Positions 26,440-34,559 of a stretch of DNA of 64,000 nt are shown here, piece after piece. Below the pieces are notes generated by a model that had not been told where the DNA came from, ran no database searches, and worked only from the letters and a program-made list of their open reading frames with translations. Each line of letters begins with the position of its first letter. The stretch's first letter is position 1. The translations under genes and the position numbers were made by a program. The stretch is from Acidobacteriaceae bacterium (GTDB lineage Bacteria; Acidobacteriota; Terriglobia; Bryobacterales; Bryobacteraceae), in NCBI GenBank assembly GCA_019240475.1, contig JAFAYI010000031.1:62001-126000 (forward strand), written 5' to 3'.

Positions 26440-27333
26440 CTATCCAATCGGTATCAATAGATCAGCCGTGTGGAGAGCACCACCCGCACCGATTGTTTGC
26501 AAATAATTTGCCAAAAGCTCGTAGTAGTTTTCTAGAGCCTCTCGTACCGCACGGTTCCTATCTATGTCTTCAATCTCCAGCTTCAAATCTCGCCTCAACA
26601 CTTGCATCGGGATACCGCGACTGTGACTGTACCAACGGTCGGTGTCGCTCAGCTTCTCTCCTACCTCGCGCGCACGATCCTGGCGCATCTGCGCTGTCAC
26701 TTTGATTCCCCTGGTGCGCGTTTTTTTCCAGTTCTTGAACTTGTACTTGACGAGCCACTTTTTTAACAACGCAATCGACTGATTGTATGCCTGCTCATAA
26801 CTGAAGAGTTCTCCAGCATTGAAATTCTTGACGAAGTAAGCTGCCTCGACCGGTGTCAGCGTGCCAACTTTGGATTTTTCAACCATTTCGTCATACTTGG
26901 CGAGATACCCAAGAGCGGGCACAAGCCCCCTGCCATCCTGGCGCTCCACCTGGGGATCAATAGGTCCTAACGTCGAAAAATAGTTCATCCAGATCTCATC
27001 CCCGGACATTGCCAAGACAGTACCAGCGGACATTGCAATGTCTGGAACAAGGAAAGCAACCCAGGAATAGTGCCTGCGTAATGTATTTGCTATCCGCTCA
27101 GCCGTTTCTATATAGCCGCCCGGTGTTTGGAGAACCATCGCTAGCCGTCTTCTGCGAGGGCCAAAACGAATGCGATGCTCGACGGCTTGCCGAATGAATT
27201 GATCGACTGGCGATTGAATCGGACCCCACCATGTCAGGACATGTGCGTTCATCGCTGTCTCCAGGTCGGCAGCGTTCTTTTTGAGTTGCTCGCTGACTAT
27301 GACGTTGGCTGAACGGATGGCCTTTGTGGGCAT
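26440..27333 (-). CDS. SDH-type Clp-fold serine proteinase (passenger gene)
   Basis: 297 residues from the ATG at 27333. The fold is that of the ClpP/SppA-like SDH proteinase family: VLQTPGGYIETAERIANTLR, then the nucleophile elbow IAMSAGTVLAMSGDEIWM and LGPIDPQ. The C-terminal ~110 residues are helical and charged. Proteins of this family are cytoplasmic or membrane-linked peptidases with poorly known targets. Carried inside the transposon between a small histone-like gene and a 65-codon gene, so it may be a defence or maintenance function for the element (inference). Confidence 0.8.
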   Translation of the reverse strand: MPTKAIRSANVIVSEQLKKNAADLETAMNAHVLTWWGPIQSPVDQFIRQAVEHRIRFGPRRRRLAMVLQTPGGYIETAERIANTLRRHYSWVAFLVPDIAMSAGTVLAMSGDEIWMNYFSTLGPIDPQVERQDGRGLVPALGYLAKYDEMVEKSKVGTLTPVEAAYFVKNFNAGELFSYEQAYNQSIALLKKWLVKYKFKNWKKTRTRGIKVTAQMRQDRAREVGEKLSDTDRWYSHSRGIPMQVLRRDLKLEIEDIDRNRAVREALENYYELLANYLQTIGAGGALHTADLLIPIG

Positions 27334-27352
27334 TGATCCTGGATAGTCTATC

Positions 27353-27610
27353 TCATTTCTTCCATCTGGCTTCTGCTGCCTTCTTGGCAATAATCTTGCG
27401 CTTTCGCTCCGACAGTGCGGCGGCCCTGGCCAGTCCGCCCTTCGATGCCCCCAATTTCGATAGTGCGACGGCAGCGGGATTCTTCTTCGGGGGCGGCCCT
27501 TCACTCGGTAACGGCGTGCCGTCCATCTTCTCGCCGATCAGATCCTCAACCACAGACCGCGCTAGCAGATTTGGATCTCGCGGGCGGTTCTTGCTTGCTC
27601 GGGAAGGCAT
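27353..27610 (-). CDS. Small basic histone-H1-like protein (passenger gene)
   Basis: 85 residues. The C-terminal half is Ala/Lys-rich (AAVALSKLGASKGGLARA, IIAKKAAEARW), a pattern common in small proteins encoded on mobile elements and likely to bind nucleic acid. It precedes the SDH protease gene by 19 bp on the same strand and probably forms an operon with it. Confidence 0.6.
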   Translation of the reverse strand: MPSRASKNRPRDPNLLARSVVEDLIGEKMDGTPLPSEGPPPKKNPAAVALSKLGASKGGLARAAALSERKRKIIAKKAAEARWKK

Positions 27611-27706
27611 CCTGAGATCAGTATCCCACTAGTGTCAATAGTACTGTCAGGGCGGCCCTAGTACTAAAAGCAATGCTTGCTCGGGAAGGCATGGTATGGT
27701 TATGAC

Positions 27707-28030
27707 ATGAAGCTCAATAGACTCAAAGAACTCGTAGGAAAGCATGTGCGGCTCAATCCGCTGGCGATCTACAGGGACATCCAAGGCGAACGGTATGTGA
27801 AATCAGATTGGTTTGTCGAACGCCCGACCGAAAATGGTATTTTTTTGAGCCTCTCGTCGGGACACGGATTTGATCTTAGAGGCGATCAGCTTCATCAGTA
27901 CAACGAAGACCTAAGGGGCCGTCACTACGGTATCTTGACATTGACCGGTCAACTGTACATCGCAGGCGACGACATAGAGTTTCAGCCAGTCATAGGTGTT
28001 CCAGGTACCGGTCGGCCTCTTTCAAACTGA
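27707..28030 (+). CDS. Passenger protein of unknown function at the right end of the element
   Basis: 107 residues from the ATG at 27707 (MKLNRLKELVGKHVRLNP). Beta-rich, no membrane segment, no known motif. Opposite in direction to the other element genes; its TGA stop at 28028-28030 lies inside the right inverted repeat, so it is an integral part of the transposon. Confidence 0.55.
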   Translation: MKLNRLKELVGKHVRLNPLAIYRDIQGERYVKSDWFVERPTENGIFLSLSSGHGFDLRGDQLHQYNEDLRGRHYGILTLTGQLYIAGDDIEFQPVIGVPGTGRPLSN

Positions 28031-28039
28031 ACCACTACC
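28024..28039 (-). repeat. Right terminal inverted repeat
   Basis: AAACTGAACCACTACC, exact complement of the left end, over 16 bp. Confidence 0.9.
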
Positions 28040-28520
28040 CAGAATTTCGTTCTCAGTTACATCTACGAACTTCCCGTGGGACGCGGCAAGACGTTTCTAA
28101 ATAAAGGCGGCATACTAAACGAAATATTTGGCAGCTGGTCTATCAGCGGTATACAAACCGATCACAGGGGTCAGCCGGAGGACTTCTGCTGTGCGACTGG
28201 GATTTCATGGTTCGATGGCGCGATTCGATAGATTACGTGCAAGGACAATCCATCTTCAGCCAGGCGTATCTAGCGGCAACTACAATCCGGTCACTACGCC
28301 GATCTTTAACAGCGCTGCCTTCAATATTTTGAAGCGGACACAACTGACAGAGAGGGTCGATCTTCTCTTTCAAATGAGTTTCCTCGACGCGTTTAATCGT
28401 CACATCTTCGACGACCCTCAACGTGGACCGGAATCCGAATGACGCCAGTTTTGGGATTATGAATGTCGGCAATACAATTCTAGGTCCACGTCGAATACAG
28501 TTGCAACTTAAGCTGGAGTT
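28040..28520 (+). pseudogene. TonB-dependent receptor remnant, right part
   Basis: Begins with the second CAGAATTT copy and reads NFVLSYIYELPVGRGK, GSWSISGIQT, then after a frameshift NYNPVTTPIFNSAAF, ERVDLLFQMSFLDAFNRH and near the end IQLQLKLEF, the barrel terminus. Several frame changes show it decayed independently of the element. Confidence 0.75.
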
Positions 28521-28530
28521 TTTGAGAGGT

Positions 28531-30306
28531 TCAAGCCGCCGGCTCCCGAACCTTTAGGATACGATCTGCTGGCACTTCGGATAAGTGCTGGACGATGCCG
28601 CTCGGCCAGCGGATTTCTATGTCGCGTACTGTTTTGTCTTTGCCCAGACCAAAGTGCGGGCGCACATCGCTCGCCGAACAGTAACTACCGCCCGTTGTGA
28701 CCGTCGCGTATTGTAGTCCGGTTGAGGTGGTCAGCAGGACCGCGGCGCCGATGCCGTCGCGATTGCTCTTGGTCCCGATAAGTTTCAAGGTTATCCAGTG
28801 GTTCGTTGTGGGCGTCTCATTACGGAGGATGTATGCAGGGCCGTTCGAAGTCGTAATGACCACGTCCTGTCTACCGTCGTTATCTATATCTCCCAAGGCC
28901 AAACCGCGTCCCGCCCATTTTTGAGAAAAGATCTCGCCGGATGCCTTAGATATATCCACGAACCCTCGGCCTGTATTGCGAGCTAGAAGCGGCGGCTCAC
29001 GGTAATGGAGCGTCGGAGTGGTGATATCGATGGTATCCAAAACATGACCCTGCGCGACAAACAGGTCTTTCCAGCCGTCGTTGTCGTAGTCCAGAAGCCG
29101 AACGCCCCAGCCAGAGTGCAACAGAGTCATTCCCGCTAGACGGTTCGAGTAAGTTGCGTAAGTGAATGTCCCGTCGTGGGAGTTTGTGTAGCTGGCATAC
29201 TTCTGGTTCCCCAGATCTGTGACCATTAGATCCGGCCAGCCGTCATTGTTGTAATCCGCGAAGTCCACGCCCATTCCGGCGTATGTGCGTCCGTCCCCGT
29301 CCACCGCGGTCTCCGTTTCCAATCCAACCTCTTCGAATTTACCTTTACCCTTGTTATGAAACAGAAACTCTTGCATTGAATCATTGGCGACAAAAACATC
29401 GATATTCCCGTCGTGATCGTAGTCGGCGATCGCAACGCCAAGGCCTTTCCCGGGCGTCGTCATACCAGCTTCACGGGAGACCTCGCGAAAGTGTTTGCCG
29501 TCTTCATTGTGGTACAGCAATAAGGTTATGGGTTTAAAGAGGTCGGGATGGCAATAAGCGCGGCGCCCCGGCTCATGTTCGCCGCACCAAAGGTCTGAGA
29601 AATCCCAAGTCAGGTAGCGTGCGACGATAAGATCCAGGCGTCCATCGTTGTCGTAATCCACCCAAGTAGCGCTGGTTGACCATCCTTCGCCGCCAACTCC
29701 AGCCTCCTCGGTTACATCCGTGAAGGTTCCATCGCCGTTATTACGGTACAGAATATTATGGCCAAATTCGGTGACATATAGATCTTCGTAACCGTCATTA
29801 TCATAGTCGCCGACCGCAACTCCCATTCCGTAGCCGATTCCCGCGACTCCCGCGCGTTCAGTCACGTCTTCGAAAGAACCGTCCTTCTTCTGGTGATAGA
29901 GCCGATTCCAGTAAGACGGGCCGTTCTTCTTCGGAATGGTTCCAGGTGGTGTCGGATCCGATAGCGGCGCGCCGTTTACGAAATAAAGATCCAGCAACCC
30001 GTCGTTATCGTAATCAAAGAGAGCGACACCAGACCCCATTGTTTCCGGAAGATATTTCTTGCTGGTTGGGGAAGCCCTGTGGAGGAAGTGGATACCGCAT
30101 TTCGCGTTAACATCGGTGAAAGCCCCAGGCGTCGAGCTGATCGGCTCCCCAGCGTTTAACCACCAGCCGAGTAACAGGATCAGGATAGTCGCCACGACGG
30201 AGGGAAGAGTCCACCGGCTAACTTTCAAGGTTGCGCCCCGGCGAAGTGAGGTTCGGCGCGATGCTCCTTCTGAAGACTCTTCGCGATTTCGATTCGCGCT
30301 CGGCAT
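28531..30306 (-). CDS. CRTAC1-type FG-GAP/ASPIC-UnbV protein, membrane-anchored
   Basis: 591 residues. A hydrophobic helix (~35-50, VVATILILLLGWWL) acts as signal anchor. It is followed by FG-GAP (VCBS-like) calcium-binding propeller repeats (FDYDNDGLLDLYFVNG, GDYDNDGYEDLYV, ADYDHDGNIDVFV and others) and a C-terminal ASPIC/UnbV domain (HFGLGKDKTVRDIEIRWPSG). Family is common and secreted in Acidobacteria; function is probably adhesion or carbohydrate binding. Its start overlaps the upstream TPR gene by 89 bp. Confidence 0.8.
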   Translation of the reverse strand: MPSANRNREESSEGASRRTSLRRGATLKVSRWTLPSVVATILILLLGWWLNAGEPISSTPGAFTDVNAKCGIHFLHRASPTSKKYLPETMGSGVALFDYDNDGLLDLYFVNGAPLSDPTPPGTIPKKNGPSYWNRLYHQKKDGSFEDVTERAGVAGIGYGMGVAVGDYDNDGYEDLYVTEFGHNILYRNNGDGTFTDVTEEAGVGGEGWSTSATWVDYDNDGRLDLIVARYLTWDFSDLWCGEHEPGRRAYCHPDLFKPITLLLYHNEDGKHFREVSREAGMTTPGKGLGVAIADYDHDGNIDVFVANDSMQEFLFHNKGKGKFEEVGLETETAVDGDGRTYAGMGVDFADYNNDGWPDLMVTDLGNQKYASYTNSHDGTFTYATYSNRLAGMTLLHSGWGVRLLDYDNDGWKDLFVAQGHVLDTIDITTPTLHYREPPLLARNTGRGFVDISKASGEIFSQKWAGRGLALGDIDNDGRQDVVITTSNGPAYILRNETPTTNHWITLKLIGTKSNRDGIGAAVLLTTSTGLQYATVTTGGSYCSASDVRPHFGLGKDKTVRDIEIRWPSGIVQHLSEVPADRILKVREPAA

Positions 30307-31309
30307 CTGTTTTGCGCCCTAGTTTCGATAACCTCAGCGCGTAATAGTAATGCGCTTTCTGATAGGACGGCGCGCTCTCGATGGCCCGCTGCAAGTCGCT
30401 TTTCGCTTCTTCATAGTGGAAGGCGCGAAAGGCGATCACTCCGATCTCTGTCCAAGCCCCGCCGTGCCGCGAATCGCGAACTAGAAGACCATGAAAATCG
30501 TCTTCGGCAACGGCATCTTGGTTTTGTTGCAACGCGATTTCCCCAAGTTGGAAAAGCGATTCTGTCTGGTTCGACTGAGCAGTCAGCGAGTCTTGAAAGA
30601 ACGAGTTGGCATCGTCGATGCGCTGCTCGGCGAGAAGGATGTAGCCGAAGCCGTAGAGAGCGGTTGCATCATCCGGCCGGCTGGCGACGTACTTGCGCAT
30701 TTCCTCCTCGGCAGGACCGGCTAAGTTTTCAGCCAAGTAAGTTCGAGCGAGATCCGGATCTTCCGGCAAAACCTTTCGCGCCGTGGCGAGGATCGTTATC
30801 GCTCTTGCTTTATCGCCGGAACGCATCGCGGCGAGTGCCGCTTTGGCTTGCGGCGCTCGAAGCACGTAATCGACGCCAACGATTTTTAGATCGTCCCAGG
30901 TAGGACGCCGGAGCTCCGCCGCGGCCGTATAGACGCCCAGCGACTCACGCGGCCTGTTAAGACGAAACAAGGTGTATGCGAGAAGATATTTCGCATCGGA
31001 GGAGCGGTCATGAGACTTCAGATAACCGGTGAGGCATTGCTCGGCCTCCTCAAAGCGGTTCAGATGAATCAGCGCTTTCGCTCGCAATGCCAACGCGTTC
31101 GTCGTTCCTGGCGCCTCAGCCTCTGCCTGTAAGAACGCTTGTTCCGCCTCCGCGTAGCGCTTGGCGTTCAACGCGGCAGTTCCCGCAAGATAAAGGTTAG
31201 TTCTGTCTTGAGCGGATGAGAACGCGCAGAACACCAAGCATTCAACGACTGCCAATGCTGGCACACAATGTCGCACGCGGTGACCGCCAAGCTCCGGGAT
31301 CTTCCTCAT
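30218..31309 (-). CDS. Exported tetratricopeptide-repeat protein
   Basis: 363 residues with a signal peptide (hydrophobic ~15-33, ending FSSAQD) and about eight TPR units (AGTAALNAKRYAEAEQAFLQ; GEIALQQNQDAVAEDDF; YYALRLSKLGRKTDAERESK). TPR-CRTAC1 pairs recur in these bacteria, so the two proteins may interact outside the cytoplasm. The C-terminal ~30 residues overlap the next gene. Confidence 0.75.
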   Translation of the reverse strand: MRKIPELGGHRVRHCVPALAVVECLVFCAFSSAQDRTNLYLAGTAALNAKRYAEAEQAFLQAEAEAPGTTNALALRAKALIHLNRFEEAEQCLTGYLKSHDRSSDAKYLLAYTLFRLNRPRESLGVYTAAAELRRPTWDDLKIVGVDYVLRAPQAKAALAAMRSGDKARAITILATARKVLPEDPDLARTYLAENLAGPAEEEMRKYVASRPDDATALYGFGYILLAEQRIDDANSFFQDSLTAQSNQTESLFQLGEIALQQNQDAVAEDDFHGLLVRDSRHGGAWTEIGVIAFRAFHYEEAKSDLQRAIESAPSYQKAHYYYALRLSKLGRKTDAERESKSRRVFRRSIAPNLTSPGRNLES

Positions 31310-31389
31310 TCTACGCTACGGTGAGGAGACGATAGAGGGAAGCGCTTACAGCCGCGAACTTCGCCTGGATCGATTTGTTTTCGTCAATT

Positions 31390-31620
31390 GTTTGCGCGAA
31401 TGATTTCATGGCTATCGGCCTGCTACGAGCTCTACGAGAAGAAGGACTGTCTGTACCCGCGGATCTGTCGGTGACCTGCGTGGCAACATCAAAACGTCGG
31501 AGTTCTGCTATCCTGCATTGACCACGGTTCATGTTCCTCGCGATCGCATCGGGCATATTGCATTCGAGAAACTCATCACTGGTATGCAACGGCCGACCAG
31601 CACCGGGAGCAAAATTCTGA
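31390..31620 (+). pseudogene. LacI-family regulator remnant
   Basis: Two frames together give the C-terminal effector domain of a LacI/GalR regulator: DFMAIGLLRALREEGLSVP, DLSVT, then NIKTSEFCYPALTTVHVPRD and RIGHIAFEKLITG. The DNA-binding domain is absent and a frameshift lies near 31485. The second part is in frame with the downstream arabinofuranosidase gene and artificially lengthens that reading frame. Confidence 0.7.
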
Positions 31621-31820
31621 TCGACTCCGACTCGTTGTGCGGGAGTCGGCGGGTCCCGCCCAGCGAGGCTAACCCGCGCCCGGCGGGAGTGGGGGATGCA
31701 GTTCGGGTTCGTGCGCTTCGGAACGCCTGGATGGAAAATCGTGTAAGCGCTATCATGACTCCCAGCAAGTTGTGCCCTGTAGCGCAGCCGTTCCTCACTC
31801 TGGAGGTATTTTCTCAAGCC

Positions 31821-33752
31821 ATGTTACGCGTTGTATTTCCCTGCAAGATCTCCGTCTTCCTGGCCTTCGGCCTTGCAGCAGCGCTGCCGGCGCAACAGCC
31901 CGCTCAGCAGCAAACGCCTCCGGCGGCCCTCGAAATAGAGATGGACAGAGCGGTGGCAAAGGTCAGCCCGACACTTTATGGGCTGATGACCGAGGAGATC
32001 AACTATTCCTATGACGGCGGCCTCTACGCTGAACTGGTCCGAAATCGCACGTTTCATGACAGTAATTGGGATCTGCCGGCGTGGTCACTCGTGCAACAGG
32101 GAACCGCCGTGGCTCACATGCAATTGGATAAATCGACTGGTCCTAGTGCGTCGCTGCCACTCAGCCTCAGAATCAGAATCGAAACGGCGGATGCGAACAA
32201 CCGGGCCGGCGTAGAAAACGCGGGGTTCTGGGGATTCCCGGTCCGCCCCCGAACAGCGTACCGCGCCTCTTTCTACGCAAAGGCGAACAATGACTCAATG
32301 GGACCGGTCTCGGTCACTCTGCGGGACGACAACACCGGCGAGGAGGTAGCCGCCGGCGTTGTGCCTTCGCTCAGTACCGGCTGGCGGCGTTATGAAGTCA
32401 CGCTGGCGACCGGCGACGTACAAGTCTCCGCAGCGAATCACCTCGTCTTGACGCTTCAGCATCCGGGCACGCTCTGGATAGACCTGCTATCGCTGTTTCC
32501 GCCGACGTACAACAACCGGCCCAATGGCAACCGCATTGACCTTATGGAGAAGCTCGCCGCCATGACACCGAAGTTTTTACGCTTTCCCGGCGGCAATTAC
32601 CTGGAAGGCGATCACATATGGGAGCGGTATCAGTGGAAGAAGACTATAGGACCGCTGGTCGACCGCCCGACACATCCGAGCCCGTGGCACTATCATTCCT
32701 CCGATGGCATGGGCCTCTTGGAATTTCTCGATTGGTGCGAGGATCTGCACATGCAACCCGTGCTCGCAGTATATGCAGGCTACTCCATGGCCCAGGAGCA
32801 TGTTGATCCCGGCCCGAAACTGGACCCCTATGTGCAAGATGCGCTCGACGAAATCGAGTACGTTACAGGCGATATGAGTACTCACTGGGGTGCGGAGAGA
32901 GCAAAGGATGGGCATCCAGAACCCTTCCCCCTGACGTTTGTCGAAATCGGCAACGAAGACTGGTTCGATCGGTCCGGCAGCTACGACGGGCGTTACGCTC
33001 AGTTCTACACTGCAATTAAGAAGCGGTACCCGCAACTGCAACTCATCGCGACAGCGCCCGTAAAGACAGTCAAGCCGGACGTTATCGATGATCACTTCTA
33101 CAAGCGGCCAGAAGAGTTCTTCGACGACACGCATCATTACGACAAAACCGATCGCAATGGCCCGAAAATTTTCGTTGGCGAGTGGGCAACTCGGGAAGGG
33201 GTTCCTACTCCGGACTTCGGCGCGGCTTTAGGAGATGCAGCCTGGATGACGGGCATGGAAAGGAATAGCGATATCGTGATTATGGCGAGTTACGCTCCCT
33301 TGTTCGTTAATGTGAACCCCGGTGGGCTGCAATGGGATACCGATCTGATCGGCTATAACACTTTAACAAGTTATGGATCGCCAAGTTACTATGCGCAATT
33401 ACTGTTTAGTAATCATTTAGGCGATGAGGTGCTGCCGTCTAACTTAACCGGAGGTGGTCCGCGCTTGTTTTACTCCGTCACGCGAAATAAGTCGAGAGGA
33501 TTAGTTTTGCTGAAGCTCGTCAATGCAGACTCCGTGCCGCAAACGATCAATATTAAACTTTCCGGCGGAGATGCAGTGCAAAGCACGTGCAAGCTCTTCA
33601 GTTTGAGTGCTAAGACAGTCGCCGAAACGAACACAATTTCTGAACCCCAAAAGATAGCGCCAACGGAAACTACGCTGACGAATGTGGCGACTCTATTCCG
33701 TCACATACTTCCGCCCTATTCGATCCATGTGCTCGAAATCGAAATGAAGTAG
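31821..33752 (+). CDS. GH51 alpha-L-arabinofuranosidase, secreted
   Basis: 643 residues from the ATG at 31821 (GGAGG at 31802-31806), giving a signal peptide ending PAQQ. A carbohydrate-binding-type sandwich segment (~80-215) precedes the (beta/alpha)8 core. Acid/base Glu379 sits in IGNEDW and nucleophile Glu454 in VGEWAT; a C-terminal beta domain follows. Removes terminal arabinofuranose from arabinoxylan, arabinan or related glycans. The upstream LacI remnant suggests it once had its own sugar-responsive repressor. Confidence 0.85.
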   Translation: MLRVVFPCKISVFLAFGLAAALPAQQPAQQQTPPAALEIEMDRAVAKVSPTLYGLMTEEINYSYDGGLYAELVRNRTFHDSNWDLPAWSLVQQGTAVAHMQLDKSTGPSASLPLSLRIRIETADANNRAGVENAGFWGFPVRPRTAYRASFYAKANNDSMGPVSVTLRDDNTGEEVAAGVVPSLSTGWRRYEVTLATGDVQVSAANHLVLTLQHPGTLWIDLLSLFPPTYNNRPNGNRIDLMEKLAAMTPKFLRFPGGNYLEGDHIWERYQWKKTIGPLVDRPTHPSPWHYHSSDGMGLLEFLDWCEDLHMQPVLAVYAGYSMAQEHVDPGPKLDPYVQDALDEIEYVTGDMSTHWGAERAKDGHPEPFPLTFVEIGNEDWFDRSGSYDGRYAQFYTAIKKRYPQLQLIATAPVKTVKPDVIDDHFYKRPEEFFDDTHHYDKTDRNGPKIFVGEWATREGVPTPDFGAALGDAAWMTGMERNSDIVIMASYAPLFVNVNPGGLQWDTDLIGYNTLTSYGSPSYYAQLLFSNHLGDEVLPSNLTGGGPRLFYSVTRNKSRGLVLLKLVNADSVPQTINIKLSGGDAVQSTCKLFSLSAKTVAETNTISEPQKIAPTETTLTNVATLFRHILPPYSIHVLEIEMK

Positions 33753-33920
33753 AAGAAGCATGAGCAAGCAATGATTCAGGCACGCTGGAATTCTTGTTCG
33801 ATCGGTCACTCATGATTTGCGGGGTGTGGCGCTACTTTCTCGAAGAACCCATGGACAAGATCGGGGCTTTGAGCCTCGAAGGGCGCCTGTCCGAGACGTT
33901 CACAAACTCGACTGCCTCGC

Positions 33921-34514
33921 TCATCGTCGATTGGCGCGAGGGAGTCCGTTTGCCGAAGACTCGGCTCCAGGTGGTTCACGAAACGGCTCCACGGAAATTC
34001 GCTCGTAACGCACTTCCAGCACGCTCAAGCATTCCGCGCCGCTCGGAGTTTGTAGAATTACGCGATCTCCCGCTGTCGATTTTATTAAGGCGCGCCCCAA
34101 AGGCGACGCCCAACTGATGTGGTTGCGTTGGAGATCGACCTCGTCGGTGCCGAGGATGCTTACGACTCGCTCCGTTCCCGCAGCATTGGCATAACGCACG
34201 GTTGCTCCGAAGAATGCCCTCGTCGCCGCCTGCCCCGCTCGCGGAGTTTCCGGGTCCACTACTTCCGCAGATTCGATTTGCTTCGTGAGAAAGCGAATCC
34301 GCCCATCGATCTGGCGCAGCCGCCGCTTGCCGTATTGATAGTCGGCATTTTCACTGCGATCGCCGTTGCTCGCAGCCCACGCCACCACCTGCGTCACAGC
34401 CGGGCGTTCCCTGGTGAGCAGAAAGCGGAGCTCATCTTTGAGGCGCTGTAGCCCGCTCGGCGTTATGTAGTTCTTTTTTTGCGCCGCAGGTTCGTCAATT
34501 TGCGGTTTTCTCAT
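33921..34514 (-). CDS. greB: Transcription elongation factor GreB
   Basis: 197 residues. The coiled-coil domain has the tip motif DRSENADYQYGKRRLRQID that rescues backtracked RNA polymerase by RNA cleavage; the C-terminal FKBP-like domain is VSILGTDEVDLQRNHISW to LSVLEV. It is longer than usual by a ~30-residue Pro/Arg-rich tail. Confidence 0.85.
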   Translation of the reverse strand: MRKPQIDEPAAQKKNYITPSGLQRLKDELRFLLTRERPAVTQVVAWAASNGDRSENADYQYGKRRLRQIDGRIRFLTKQIESAEVVDPETPRAGQAATRAFFGATVRYANAAGTERVVSILGTDEVDLQRNHISWASPLGRALIKSTAGDRVILQTPSGAECLSVLEVRYERISVEPFREPPGAESSANGLPRANRR

Positions 34515-34559
34515 GAGTCGCCCTCGGCGGGCGAAGAATGTTGGTAACGGATTGCGACC

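Larger units (their letters stand above)
25301..28039. mobile_element. Complete IS-like transposon with passenger genes (2,739 bp)
   Basis: The ends are the 16-bp inverted repeats GGTAGTGGTTCAGTTT (25301-25316) and its complement (28024-28039), flanked by an 8-bp direct repeat. Inside are a DDE transposase at the left end and four other genes, among them an SDH-type protease. Removing the element and one repeat copy restores the receptor reading frame. The transposase stop codon and the stop of the rightmost gene both begin or end inside the inverted repeats, which shows that both belong to the element. By transposase appearance and target size I think of the IS1 family, tentatively. Confidence 0.9.

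Noticed and set aside
31518..33752. 744-residue reading of the arabinofuranosidase gene
   Set aside because: The added N-terminal part is the LacI remnant; the ATG at 31821 gives a clear signal peptide and a normal GH51 length.
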